In this document: piece by piece, positions 1 through 6,959 of the stretch
Numbering within the stretch: position 1 is the stretch's first letter
How the letters are laid out: each line of letters opens with the position of its first letter
Origin: Candidatus Zixiibacteriota bacterium
GTDB taxonomy: Bacteria; Zixibacteria; MSB-5A5; SM1-73
Reading direction: 5' to 3'
NCBI GenBank assembly: GCA_023129805.1
Contig: JAGMBK010000008.1
Span: forward strand, 1 to 24,222
DNA: 24,222 bases
Notes under the pieces: model-generated
Seen by the model: the letters and a program-made list of their open reading frames with translations, nothing else
Told to the model about the DNA's origin: nothing
The model's database searches: none
Translations under genes and position numbers: made by a program

Positions 1-654
1 CTTTGGTATGGACAAAAGATCATTTCTGGTGATTATGGGGGCATTGGGGTCTGGAGCCCAGGACCAGTGGATGATCATGGCTTTGCCTAATACCAATTCC
101 CTGGGCAAAGGTCCCCAATAGCGAGAATCAGCACTGTTGTCTCGATTGTCCCCCATCATAAATAGATGACCTTTAGGCACCTTGAAAGGTCCAAAATTGT
201 CCCGGGGACCTCTTTTTGGGGAGCGGGTGCCAGCGTTAGTATATTTAGCGAAAGGAGAGTCGGGGAATCTTTCTCCATCAACATATAACACCTTGTTTCT
301 TATCTGGACAGTCTGTCCTTCCACCGCCACGCATCTTTTTATATAGTTCACCTTAGGATCACGGGGATACTTAAAGATCACAATGTCACCGGGCTTTGGT
401 TCCCTTAATGCGGGGAGATGAATGGGCAAAAGAGGGATCTTGGCGCCGTAGATGAACTTATTAGCCAAAAGAAAATCACCTATCAGAAGTGTATCCTCCA
501 TCGAGCCGGAAGGGATCTTGTATGCCTCCACCACCGAACACTTGATGATCAACGCCAAGATCAAAGCTATGCCAAAAGATTCAATATACTCTCTCAGCAC
601 AGTTAGCGCAGACTTCTTTCTTCTATCAACTTTCTCTTTTTTCTTTTTGAACAC
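1..654 (-). CDS. lepB: Signal peptidase I (partial, C-terminus outside window)
   Basis: Membrane serine protease of the S26 family that removes signal peptides from exported proteins. The first 218 codons are visible. A positively charged N-terminus is followed by one membrane segment (about residues 24-42). Box B carries the nucleophile in IPSGSM (Ser51). The general base is Lys106 in YIKRC. The family signature GDNRDNSADSR lies at 168-178. I chose the GTG start at 654 because GGAGGA sits 7 bases upstream and an in-frame stop lies 17 codons further up; no ATG occurs between them. The frame is still open at base 1 and probably ends soon after, since the visible part already covers all catalytic boxes. 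It is divergent from the class V aminotransferase at 832, with a 177-base gap that holds the promoter of that gene. Identification is firm. Confidence 0.95.
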   Translation of the reverse strand, partial: MFKKKKEKVDRRKKSALTVLREYIESFGIALILALIIKCSVVEAYKIPSGSMEDTLLIGDFLLANKFIYGAKIPLLPIHLPALREPKPGDIVIFKYPRDPKVNYIKRCVAVEGQTVQIRNKVLYVDGERFPDSPFAKYTNAGTRSPKRGPRDNFGPFKVPKGHLFMMGDNRDNSADSRYWGPLPRELVLGKAMIIHWSWAPDPNAPIITRNDLLSIPK

Positions 655-773
655 AGCTTTTCCTCCGTCTTTGGTTGCAATGGACTCTTTTTTCTATACG
701 CAATGGCTCAAGGCTTGTTTTGAAAATATTTCCCGACAACTACAATCAAGCGGCCAATTGAGGGAATCTGGTA

Positions 774-802
774 TTGACTTCATTGGAGAAATGTTGTATA
801 AT
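774..802 (+). promoter_or_regulatory. Sigma70-type promoter for the class V aminotransferase
   Basis: TTGACT (774-779) and a perfect TATAAT (797-802) are separated by 17 bases. Predicted transcription start is near 809, giving a leader of roughly 23 bases before the ATG at 832, with AAGG as a modest ribosome site. Seen directly; activity is inferred. Confidence 0.8.
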
Positions 803-831
803 TGCCTGAAAGCCAAAACTAAAAGGCAACT

Positions 832-2010
832 ATGGAGAAACTTATTTACTTAGACAGCGGCGCAACCACCTTTCCAAAGCCCGAGGAAGTCTATGTCGCC
901 ATGGATCAGTTCTTCCGCTGCTGCGGAGTCAACCCGGGTCGGTCGGGATACGATCTCTGCATGGTGGCGGGGTCCATGGTGGAGGAAACCCGCAAGCTTC
1001 TTACCGAGTTCTTCAATGGTGGAACCGATCCCAATCGTCTGATCTTTGGCTACAACGCCACGGATGCTTTGAATCTGGCGATCTTCGGTTTGCTTAAGGA
1101 AGGCGATCATGCCATCACCTCCAATATAGAACATAATTCGGTCATTCGGCCACTCTACCATCTTTACAAGTATGGCGGCGTCGAAGTCGATTACGTTCCG
1201 TTTGACGGTCAGGGATTTTTGAATCCCGACGAGTTTGCCCGGCGTTTCAAAAAGAATACTAAGCTGGTTGCAATCAATCACTGTTCGAATGTCATTGGCA
1301 CCGTGCAGCCGGTTGGAGAAATCGGCAAGCTCTGCCGGGAACGTGGAGTTACCCTATTGGTCGACACCGCCCAATCCGCTGGCAAGATTCCGGTAGATAT
1401 GGAAAAGCTGAATATCGACGTTTTGGCCTTCACCGGTCACAAGTCTCTTATGGGACCGATGGGCATCGGCGGGCTTTATGTTCGCGAAGGCGTCGAGATC
1501 CGGCATACCCGCGCCGGTGGTACAGGCGTGCGCTCGGCTGTCCCCACTCATTTAGACGAATACCCATACCGGCTCGAGTACGGCACCCCAAACCTGCCGG
1601 GAATAGCGGGCCTCAATGCCGGTGTCAAATGGGTGCTTAAGGAAGGGATGTCGAAAATCCACGAACATGAATTGAAGCTTCTGCATATGTTGAGGGATGG
1701 GCTCCGGGAGACCGAGGGTGTGACCTTATACTGCCAGGACAATCTTGCCAATCATATCGGCATTCTCTCATTCAATGTGGAAGGGCTGGAGGCAATGGAC
1801 ACCAGCACCATGCTGGACGTCGACTACAGCATAACCTGCCGCACCGGTTTACACTGCGCTCCCCTGGTGCATAAACAGCTCGGGACCGACAAGATTCATG
1901 GAACGGTGCGATTCGGGTTAGGTCCATTCAACACCGCCGAGGATATCCAAGCCGCCATCAAAGCTGTGGGGGATATAGCTCGCATTCGTCAAAAACAGAA
2001 GGCCTATTGA
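832..2010 (+). CDS. Class V aminotransferase, cysteine desulfurase-like (SufS/Csd type)
   Basis: PLP enzyme of 392 residues, the normal length for the family, predicted to take sulfur from cysteine as an enzyme persulfide. Visible residues: His101 in the IEHNS motif (stacks on PLP), Asp178 in LLVDTAQSAG, the PLP Schiff-base lysine Lys204 in FTGHKS, and a cysteine in the RTGLHCAP motif (Cys342) at the place of the SufS/Csd catalytic cysteine. The C-terminus has the usual VRFGLGPFNTAED stretch. It has its own promoter 30 bases upstream and runs convergently into the dsrK-like gene with only 37 bases between stops. Being next to DsrC/M/K suggests a sulfur-donor role, but that is inference: related enzymes also act as selenocysteine lyases or as class V enzymes of unknown substrate. 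No obvious oddity in the frame. Confidence 0.88.
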   Translation: MEKLIYLDSGATTFPKPEEVYVAMDQFFRCCGVNPGRSGYDLCMVAGSMVEETRKLLTEFFNGGTDPNRLIFGYNATDALNLAIFGLLKEGDHAITSNIEHNSVIRPLYHLYKYGGVEVDYVPFDGQGFLNPDEFARRFKKNTKLVAINHCSNVIGTVQPVGEIGKLCRERGVTLLVDTAQSAGKIPVDMEKLNIDVLAFTGHKSLMGPMGIGGLYVREGVEIRHTRAGGTGVRSAVPTHLDEYPYRLEYGTPNLPGIAGLNAGVKWVLKEGMSKIHEHELKLLHMLRDGLRETEGVTLYCQDNLANHIGILSFNVEGLEAMDTSTMLDVDYSITCRTGLHCAPLVHKQLGTDKIHGTVRFGLGPFNTAEDIQAAIKAVGDIARIRQKQKAY

Positions 2011-2047
2011 CTTTTGATATTGACTTTCTAGGTCGACCTTTCTGGTG

Positions 2048-3397
2048 TCATTTTTCCTTTCTCTCAATCACCAGGGCGTCGGCGACCACCTCGGATATGG
2101 TCTTGACCTCTACTCCCAGCTTATATTCGCGGTTTAGCTCGGTTAGCTGGTCGATGCAATTGTGACAAGGGGCAACGACGATCTGGGCGCCGGTCATGCG
2201 GATCTGATCCGCCTTGATCTTGCCTGTCTCCAATCTTCTCTTGGCGTATCGGGTCATGGCTAACTGACCTCCACCGCCACCACAGCAGTAATTCTTCTCG
2301 CGATTGGGGGACATCTCAACGAAGTTGGTGACCGCGTTCCTGAGAATAAAGCGTTGCTCTTCGATGATGCCACCCAGGCGAACCAGGTTGCAGGGATCAT
2401 GGAGCGTCACCGACTTCTGATTGCGTGAGGGATCCAACTTGATGCGTCCCTGTTGGATATAATCAGCGATTATTTGTATGACGCTTTTGACCTCGAATCT
2501 GTCCTCGGCAGCCAGCCACTCGGGCGCTTCCCAGCGATTGGAATTATAGCCATGACCACATTCGCCCAAGATGAGTGTCTTTGCCCCCAGCTTGACCATT
2601 GATTCGCGCAGGCGCGATGAAAGTAAGCCCGCCGCTTCATCATCGCCACTGTAAAGGCCATAGTTGGTAACGTCATAGTAGTCGCCCGATACGGTCCAGC
2701 TCTCCTTCGCGGCATAGAATATCTTGGCAGTCGCCAAAAGAGATAACGGGAAGAATTTTGGCTCGCGCGGGTTGACCGTGTAAAGAAGCTCCGCTCCCGG
2801 CTTATCGACCGGCAGATGCGCCTCAGGGTCACCGACCTCCATCTGCAGCTCTTCGCTCAACCACTGGAGTGTATCGAGCCACTCCTCCCGGGGAATGCCC
2901 ATGTTATTGCCCTTTTCCACAGCAGTGGTCACCGTTGATTGTAGACCAGGTGGAACGAGGTCGATGGAAGCCAGGGTGGTTCTTGCCATGCGGATTAGAC
3001 GTGTTATGTTAATCCCCATGGTGCAGTTGAGCGCGCAACGTCCACATAGTGTGCAACGTCCGAAGAGCGAATCGACCCAGCGCTCAACTATCTGGCTATC
3101 CAATGCACCATTACCTTCACTCCCTTTTGCCAATCCGCCCAGCACGGTTGAAAGCTTTCTGAATACCGAGGTGACGAGCTTAAGTTTGTAGGCCGGGATA
3201 GCTTCAAGCTCTTGGGTAACTGAATAGTAGTGACAAGAATCGGCGCAAAGGCCGCAATTGACGCATGACTGCAGGTTGGCAACTGCCTTGTGGTCAAGCA
3301 GCCGCCTGAATGATTGCAGGGCCGATTCCAGTTGCTCTGGTTCCAGCTGTCGGATATGCTCTAGATAAGGATCTTTTAGATCTTGTTCGGATGCCAT
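2048..3397 (-). CDS. DsrK/HdrD-like iron-sulfur protein
   Basis: Cytoplasmic 449-residue protein related to DsrK, TmcB/HmeD and HdrD, expected to pass electrons between a membrane cytochrome b and a thiol/disulfide partner. Two classic 4Fe-4S motifs CxxCxxCxxxC are visible: Cys45/48/51/55 and Cys115/118/121/125. The C-terminal CCG domain is complete: Cys336 in HDPCN, Cys371-Cys372 before a glycine run, and Cys411/Cys414 in APCHNC. This five-cysteine pattern binds the special 4Fe-4S cluster in HdrB/HdrD. A first, degenerate CCG half keeps only Cys280 (GECGHGYNS), as is usual in DsrK-like proteins. It is third in the operon dsrC-dsrM-dsrK, its ATG three bases past the stop of the dsrM-like gene. 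Family firm; which paralogue (DsrK, TmcB or another) is not decided. Confidence 0.85.
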   Translation of the reverse strand: MASEQDLKDPYLEHIRQLEPEQLESALQSFRRLLDHKAVANLQSCVNCGLCADSCHYYSVTQELEAIPAYKLKLVTSVFRKLSTVLGGLAKGSEGNGALDSQIVERWVDSLFGRCTLCGRCALNCTMGINITRLIRMARTTLASIDLVPPGLQSTVTTAVEKGNNMGIPREEWLDTLQWLSEELQMEVGDPEAHLPVDKPGAELLYTVNPREPKFFPLSLLATAKIFYAAKESWTVSGDYYDVTNYGLYSGDDEAAGLLSSRLRESMVKLGAKTLILGECGHGYNSNRWEAPEWLAAEDRFEVKSVIQIIADYIQQGRIKLDPSRNQKSVTLHDPCNLVRLGGIIEEQRFILRNAVTNFVEMSPNREKNYCCGGGGGQLAMTRYAKRRLETGKIKADQIRMTGAQIVVAPCHNCIDQLTELNREYKLGVEVKTISEVVADALVIERKEK

Positions 3398-3400
3398 ATG

Positions 3401-4036
3401 CTAAGCTTTCTTTGAGGGATGAGGAAGGACACCTCTTTTTCCAAAGAAGACACCGAAGAGAACACGGGAATAAAAAAAGAAAGCGCAGTGACGAAGCTTT
3501 CCGAATGGGATGTAAACAAAGATGATGATGGCAACGGCGAGAAACGGAACCAGCGTGGTTTCTGCGAGAGTTGCGGCCAGGGCCGACAACAACAGAAGGT
3601 CGACAAGAACATTGGCCAGATAGTCATCACCGCCGCTGAGGAATCTCATATGTGGTTGAAGTATTCTCTTAAGTAACAGTGCCACTCCACTAACTACGCC
3701 AATGACCAATAGTATCCGTACTGCCTGCAGCAACGTCGTAGGAAGCGAAATACGCAACAGGACCGTTGCCAAAAACAGCATTGCGATCAGTATGCCGACG
3801 TGGTACAGGATGCCACCTATATAAGTCCAAATATGTTCGGCAGCGCTTTCTTTCTCCCAAGGCAGCATGCCTGGCCCGAAAGCATACACAATGCCCGCAA
3901 AGCTGCTACCCTGTGGATGCGCGTATGTCGGTCTCCGGCCGAAGGCGAAAGTTCGCATGACCGTCACCGTGAGAACGACGAGGCAGAATAGCACCGAGGC
4001 TACCACACCCAGTTTCAGTACCGCAAACAGAGACAT
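3401..4036 (-). CDS. DsrM/NarI-like membrane cytochrome b subunit
   Basis: A 211-residue integral membrane protein with about five hydrophobic helices (about residues 5-27, 68-94, 103-124, 138-158 and 161-178). Histidines near helix ends (His68, His79, His129, His183) are candidate heme b ligands, as in NarI and DsrM. The N-terminal segment with TFAFGRRP followed by a loop and an EHIWTY helix is typical of DsrM/TmcC-type subunits. It is expected to exchange electrons with the quinone pool and the DsrK-like protein. Shorter than classical DsrM of sulfate reducers (over 300 residues from general knowledge), so it is a minimal version. It starts 9 bases after the dsrC stop and ends 3 bases before the dsrK-like ATG, clear operon spacing. 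Only a weak AGG is seen as a ribosome site. Family assignment rests on topology plus neighbours. Confidence 0.78.
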   Translation of the reverse strand: MSLFAVLKLGVVASVLFCLVVLTVTVMRTFAFGRRPTYAHPQGSSFAGIVYAFGPGMLPWEKESAAEHIWTYIGGILYHVGILIAMLFLATVLLRISLPTTLLQAVRILLVIGVVSGVALLLKRILQPHMRFLSGGDDYLANVLVDLLLLSALAATLAETTLVPFLAVAIIIFVYIPFGKLRHCAFFFYSRVLFGVFFGKRGVLPHPSKKA

Positions 4037-4045
4037 TTGGTGAAC

Positions 4046-4366
4046 CTACACGCAGCCGTCCGGTTTAGGCAGACCGGCAATCTTGCAGGCCCCCTTGGCA
4101 GGACCTGAGGGGAACAGTTCGTAAATGCGGCGCAGAGGCAGGCCGGTGGTCTTACAAATGGAGCGAACCATCGGTGCCAAGTTGGTTTCCACGTAGTGGT
4201 TCCGAATGAACTCAATGACCGCCCAGTGCTCCGGAGTTAGGTTATCGATACCTTCTGCCGCTTTGGCTAAAACTTCCGCAACCTGCTTATCCCACTGATT
4301 GGGATCTGTTAGAAACCCCTCTTCGTTAAGTGTTAGCTTCTTGCCGCTGACATCGAGATGAGACAT
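4046..4366 (-). CDS. dsrC: DsrC/TusE family sulfur carrier protein
   Basis: Small soluble protein of 106 residues. The family core LTPEHWAVIEFIR is present (43-55), and the C-terminal arm contains both redox cysteines, Cys94 and the penultimate Cys105, exactly 10 residues apart. Two cysteines mark true DsrC (trisulfide/persulfide chemistry with DsrAB and DsrMK) rather than TusE, which keeps only the last one. Start: the frame is open far upstream, but the ATG at 4366 (MSHLDV) has the ribosome site GGAGGAGGT six bases before it; a second ATG two codons earlier lies too close. First gene of the dsrC-dsrM-dsrK operon. No dsrAB in the window, so the partner oxidoreductase is either elsewhere or something else. 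A third cysteine (Cys71) is not a family feature I know. Confidence 0.93.
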   Translation of the reverse strand: MSHLDVSGKKLTLNEEGFLTDPNQWDKQVAEVLAKAAEGIDNLTPEHWAVIEFIRNHYVETNLAPMVRSICKTTGLPLRRIYELFPSGPAKGACKIAGLPKPDGCV

Positions 4367-4372
4367 AAGCAT

Positions 4373-4381
4373 ACCTCCTCC
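4373..4381 (-). promoter_or_regulatory. Strong ribosome binding site deciding the dsrC start
   Basis: On the minus strand this reads GGAGGAGGT, six bases before the ATG at 4366. It overrules the much longer frame that could begin at 4504. Confidence 0.75.
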
Positions 4382-4581
4382 GATTGAATAACCTGAGCGG
4401 AAAGATAATACAAATCGACCTGTTTTGCAAGGGAATTTGGATCCCATAAATATGAAGAGTACCGTTTCAGCACAGAGTGATTTAATTGAGAGTTCGAGCC
4501 TCACGGAAGTTTGATGAGAGTAAAGTCGAGGCCCACAAGAGAAGGGTTCGGAAATCGTCCGCCAATCGCTTCATCATTCTC

Positions 4582-4610
4582 TTGACAAAGGGCCGTTTAT
4601 TCTGTATACT
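4582..4610 (+). promoter_or_regulatory. Consensus promoter upstream of a gene remnant
   Basis: Perfect -35 TTGACA (4582-4587), 17-base spacer, near-perfect -10 TATACT (4605-4610). The predicted start lies near 4617, inside the 5' side of a hairpin. No intact gene follows directly; the next coding-like sequence is the aminotransferase stub. The rest of the gap 4367-4581 shows only the dsrC ribosome site; I see no convincing minus-strand promoter there. Confidence 0.72.
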
Positions 4611-4612
4611 CG

Positions 4613-4641
4613 ATTGACGCAAAGATTTCCTTGCCGTCAAT
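4613..4641 (+). other. Hairpin at the predicted transcript start
   Basis: ATTGACG (4613-4619) pairs perfectly with CGTCAAT (4635-4641); three more pairs (CAA/TTG) follow across a one-base bulge. It begins just after the -10 box at 4605-4610, so a transcript from that promoter would start inside or immediately before it. There is no T-run, so it does not look like a terminator. Confidence 0.5.
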
Positions 4642-4699
4642 GAAAAAGGGAGATAAGCGAGAGAAATAGAAATAAGGTATGCTCGGTTGTTACGTCTGA

Positions 4700-4981
4700 A
4701 TCTGTACTCATCCCCACCTCCAGAGTCTTATGGGCATAAAGGAAGAAGAGGCCGGGAAGCTCAAAGAAGAGATCAAGAAGTCATATAAAGCCAATCTTTT
4801 AGGTGCAGTCAGAATAAGTTTGGGTTTTTACAATACAGAAGAAGATGTAGATCGGTTAATCGAAGCGCTTCAGACGATTTCAAAAAAGGAGTATAACGGA
4901 AAATATAAACTCGTCCCCAGATTAGGCGAATATCTTCCAGAAAATTTCTGCTTCAATTATCAGAATTATTTTGATTTTTGA
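4700..4981 (+). pseudogene. C-terminal remnant of a class V aminotransferase
   Basis: The readable frame begins straight after an in-frame TGA (4697-4699) with ICTHPHLQSLMGI, which fits the end of the catalytic-cysteine loop of class V aminotransferases. It continues through AVRISLGFYNTEEDVDRLIEAL, split here as AVRISLGFYN and TEEDVDRLIEAL, the family's standard C-terminal strand-helix. The tail ends with a YFDF motif. About 94 residues remain of an enzyme that normally has 380-500; the PLP lysine and the whole large domain are absent. Another in-frame TAA lies at 4673-4675. An ATG at 4730 could still start an 83-residue protein, but no ribosome site precedes it. It belongs to a different subfamily from the intact enzyme at 832, so it is not a tandem copy. 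Decay, perhaps linked to the REP/RAYT insertion just downstream, is inferred. Confidence 0.7.
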
Positions 4982-5001
4982 GTTTTCGTGAGGCAAGGTG
5001 T

Positions 5002-5065
5002 GCAGGGGCGTTGCTCTGTCATCGCCCAAATTGGGCGGACACGGAGGTCCGCCTCTACATGAGTT
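5002..5065. repeat. REP-like palindromic element, copy 1
   Basis: Contains an imperfect GGGCG...CGCCC arm (around 5005-5027), then GCCCAAATTGGG and a GGCGGAC/GTCCGCC hairpin (5034-5053), ending in CTACATGAG. Copy 2 at 5107-5170 has the same order of parts: GGGGCG, CTCTGTCATCGCCC, GCGGACACGGAGG, CCGCC, CTACATGAG. Confidence 0.75.
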
Positions 5066-5106
5066 GGTTTATGATAGCTTAAGGAAAAAGGCCGAGATTT
5101 ATGAAC

Positions 5107-5186
5107 GTAGGGGCGATGCTCTGTCATCGCCCCAAAACTGAGCGGACACGGAGGCCCGCCCCTACATGAGCCCAAATTGGGTGGAC
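5107..5186. repeat. REP-like palindromic element, copy 2 plus partial copy
   Basis: Begins GTAGGGGCGATG and ends CCGCCCCTAC, so the two ends pair (GTAGGGGCG with CGCCCCTAC); an alternative hairpin is GCGATG/CATCGC. A partial third unit, GCCCAAATTGGGTGGAC (5170-5186), matches copy 1 at 5024-5040 in 16 of 17 bases. It ends about 20 bases before the transposase start. Confidence 0.75.
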
Positions 5187-5208
5187 AAAGGACTATCCAT
5201 AGTAGGGA

Positions 5209-5703
5209 ATGATAACAATGTGTAAATGTCCACACAAGAAAAGGAAGAATAACCTTAGACTAAAAGGATTTGATTATTCCCAATCGAATTACATTTATTT
5301 TGTCACTATTTGTACCATAAACGCGTTAACACCATTTACCAACCCAGAAGTAGCACATGGCATACTTGATTCACTGAATTATCTGCGAGAAAGAGAGAAA
5401 ATTTCTGTTTATTGCTATTGTCTAATGCCTGATCATCTGCATTTGCTTATTTCATTGCCAGAGAGTTCCGTAAGTTTGTCTGAAGTGTTGAAGAGGTTTA
5501 AGAGTTTTACCACCAAAAGATATAGGGAGATTACCACAAAAAAGAGGCTTTGGCAAAGAAGTTTTTATGATCATATTGTGAGGAGAGAAGAAAATCTAAG
5601 CCAAATATGTGAATACATTCTGGCTAATCCTGTAAGAAAAGGTTTGGTAGATGATCCTGTTAAATATCAGTATTCAGGATTGCTAGATCCATTGTCAGTG
5701 TAA
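5209..5703 (+). CDS. REP-associated tyrosine transposase (RAYT, Y1/IS200-like)
   Basis: Single-strand DNA transposase domain of 164 residues, the usual RAYT size. The HUH metal motif is HLH (His76, His78) in YCLMPDHLHLLIS. The catalytic tyrosine is Tyr137 in EYILANPVRKGLV, the RAYT version of the Y1 helix. The LWQRSFYDHIVR block (114-125) is also typical of RAYTs. RAYTs act on REP palindromes in the same genome, and here such palindromes flank the gene: two and a half copies upstream (5002-5186) and a half copy 9 bases after the stop (5712-5736). Start uncertain: ATG 5209 has AGGG almost touching it; ATG 5218 gives better spacing. The gene is AT-rich compared with the sulfur block. Probably intact. 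Confidence 0.93.
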   Translation: MITMCKCPHKKRKNNLRLKGFDYSQSNYIYFVTICTINALTPFTNPEVAHGILDSLNYLREREKISVYCYCLMPDHLHLLISLPESSVSLSEVLKRFKSFTTKRYREITTKKRLWQRSFYDHIVRREENLSQICEYILANPVRKGLVDDPVKYQYSGLLDPLSV

Positions 5704-5711
5704 CTTATAAA

Positions 5712-5736
5712 GGCGGACGCGGAGGTCCGCCCCTAC
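5712..5736. repeat. REP-like half element downstream of the RAYT
   Basis: GGCGGAC (5712-5718), six-base loop, GTCCGCC (5725-5731), then CCTAC. It matches the right half of the upstream copies. Confidence 0.75.
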
Positions 5737-5768
5737 AAAACAACCATCCAGTTCAAAAGGAGAAAGAT

Positions 5769-6959
5769 ATGTGGTTTACCATCATCTCAGGTTTGGTCAT
5801 TTTGATTTTCATTCTCAGCGGCATAAAGATTTTTGTGGATGTGAAACGAAAGAAATCCAAAAGTTTCGTCATAAAGGAGGGGATAATTCTTTTTGCCATC
5901 CTCATGGTTTTAATAATACTTGACACCAGATTTGTAAAAGAAGGCAAGATCAAAGAAAAAAGTGCAGAAATGATCGAAGGTAAAGCGCAGGCTACAATAA
6001 AGGAAGAACGAGAAAGAAAACTTCTATCTCAGCTTCAAGATTACACAGGTGAACTGAGTGATACCGACAAGCCACAGGTGCGGCTGTTTTTGAGACAAGG
6101 ACTGGAGCATAGAATAAAAGAGGGATATCCCGAAGCTTTGGAGATCTTCAGGCAAGCATTAGATTCGAATCTTACCGATGAGGAAAGACTTGCTTTCTTC
6201 ATATTGATGGGCAATTGTGAAGCCTATCTCAAAGAATATAACTCGGCTATAAATTATTATTATCAAGCAGAAAGGCTCAGTAGGGAGACAGGCAGTGATA
6301 CCGCCTTGGGGGTGGTCTTTTCCAACCTGGCCTTAGCTCATCGGTTGGAAGAAGAGCCAGATGGTGCCCTGGAGAACTATTTTAATTTATTGGAACTTTT
6401 CAGAAAAATGGGCAACAGCTCCGGCGAAAAGAATACCTTAGCTAACATAGGCTTCATATATCAGATGAAAGGCAATGTGGACAGCGCTTCGGTTTATCAA
6501 AAAAGATCTCTTGAAATACCTGGAACAGAAACCGAGCTTTTGGCTGAGGCGGCGCAGATGAACAATCTGGCTTTAACCTATAAATCTGAGGGCAAGCTGG
6601 ATACAGCCCTGGCTCTGCATGAGCATGCACTTGTGCTTTTCCAGAAAGCGGGTTACAAAAAGGATCAGGCAAGCGTTTTAAGCAATATTGGTTTGATTTA
6701 TCAAGAGATGGGGGATTCGGAAAATGCCCTGAAATATCACCAAAAAGCTTTTGAGATAGACAGCACCATTGGCGATGTTATGGGTCAAGCTGGTGACCTT
6801 ACCAATATCGGCTCAACCTGGGAACAGGAGGGGGATTTCTCCAAAGCAAAAGAATTTTATCAAAGTGCGCGTTCTCTTTTTGAAAAAATTGACGCCAAAA
6901 GGGAGGTTGAGTTTGTTCGGGACAACATCCAAAGGGTGGAGAAAAAGTTAAAAGAGTAA
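5769..6959 (+). CDS. Membrane-anchored tetratricopeptide repeat protein
   Basis: 396 residues. The N-terminus has two hydrophobic segments (about 3-22 and 36-53) separated by a basic stretch, so the rest is held at the membrane; which side it faces is not clear. Residues about 100-390 form six to seven TPR units of the 34-40 residue kind. Repeated cores such as NIGFIYQMKGNVDSA, NLALTYKSEGKLDTA and NIGLIYQEMGDSENA show the TPR pattern with conserved Gly/Ala and Tyr positions, like the longer TPR_12 type of kinesin light chain. No enzymatic domain is visible, so it is a scaffold or adaptor of unknown partner. AAAGGAGA lies 6 bases before the ATG. It stands alone between the RAYT/REP locus and the glycan cluster. 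Confidence 0.85.
   Translation: MWFTIISGLVILIFILSGIKIFVDVKRKKSKSFVIKEGIILFAILMVLIILDTRFVKEGKIKEKSAEMIEGKAQATIKEERERKLLSQLQDYTGELSDTDKPQVRLFLRQGLEHRIKEGYPEALEIFRQALDSNLTDEERLAFFILMGNCEAYLKEYNSAINYYYQAERLSRETGSDTALGVVFSNLALAHRLEEEPDGALENYFNLLELFRKMGNSSGEKNTLANIGFIYQMKGNVDSASVYQKRSLEIPGTETELLAEAAQMNNLALTYKSEGKLDTALALHEHALVLFQKAGYKKDQASVLSNIGLIYQEMGDSENALKYHQKAFEIDSTIGDVMGQAGDLTNIGSTWEQEGDFSKAKEFYQSARSLFEKIDAKREVEFVRDNIQRVEKKLKE

Noticed and set aside
418..853. Plus-strand open frames of 62 and 133 codons
   Set aside because: They lie antisense to the signal peptidase gene and its promoter region; the translations show no domain, while the minus strand has full catalytic motifs.
850..1281. 143-codon minus-strand frame
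   Set aside because: Mirror of the aminotransferase coding frame; no ribosome site or recognisable motif.
4367..4504. 46-residue N-terminal extension of DsrC
   Set aside because: DsrC proteins start near MSHLDV-like sequences and the strong GGAGGAGGT site decides for 4366.
5002..5186. CRISPR array
   Set aside because: Only two and a half long imperfect copies, internally palindromic, without uniform spacers.
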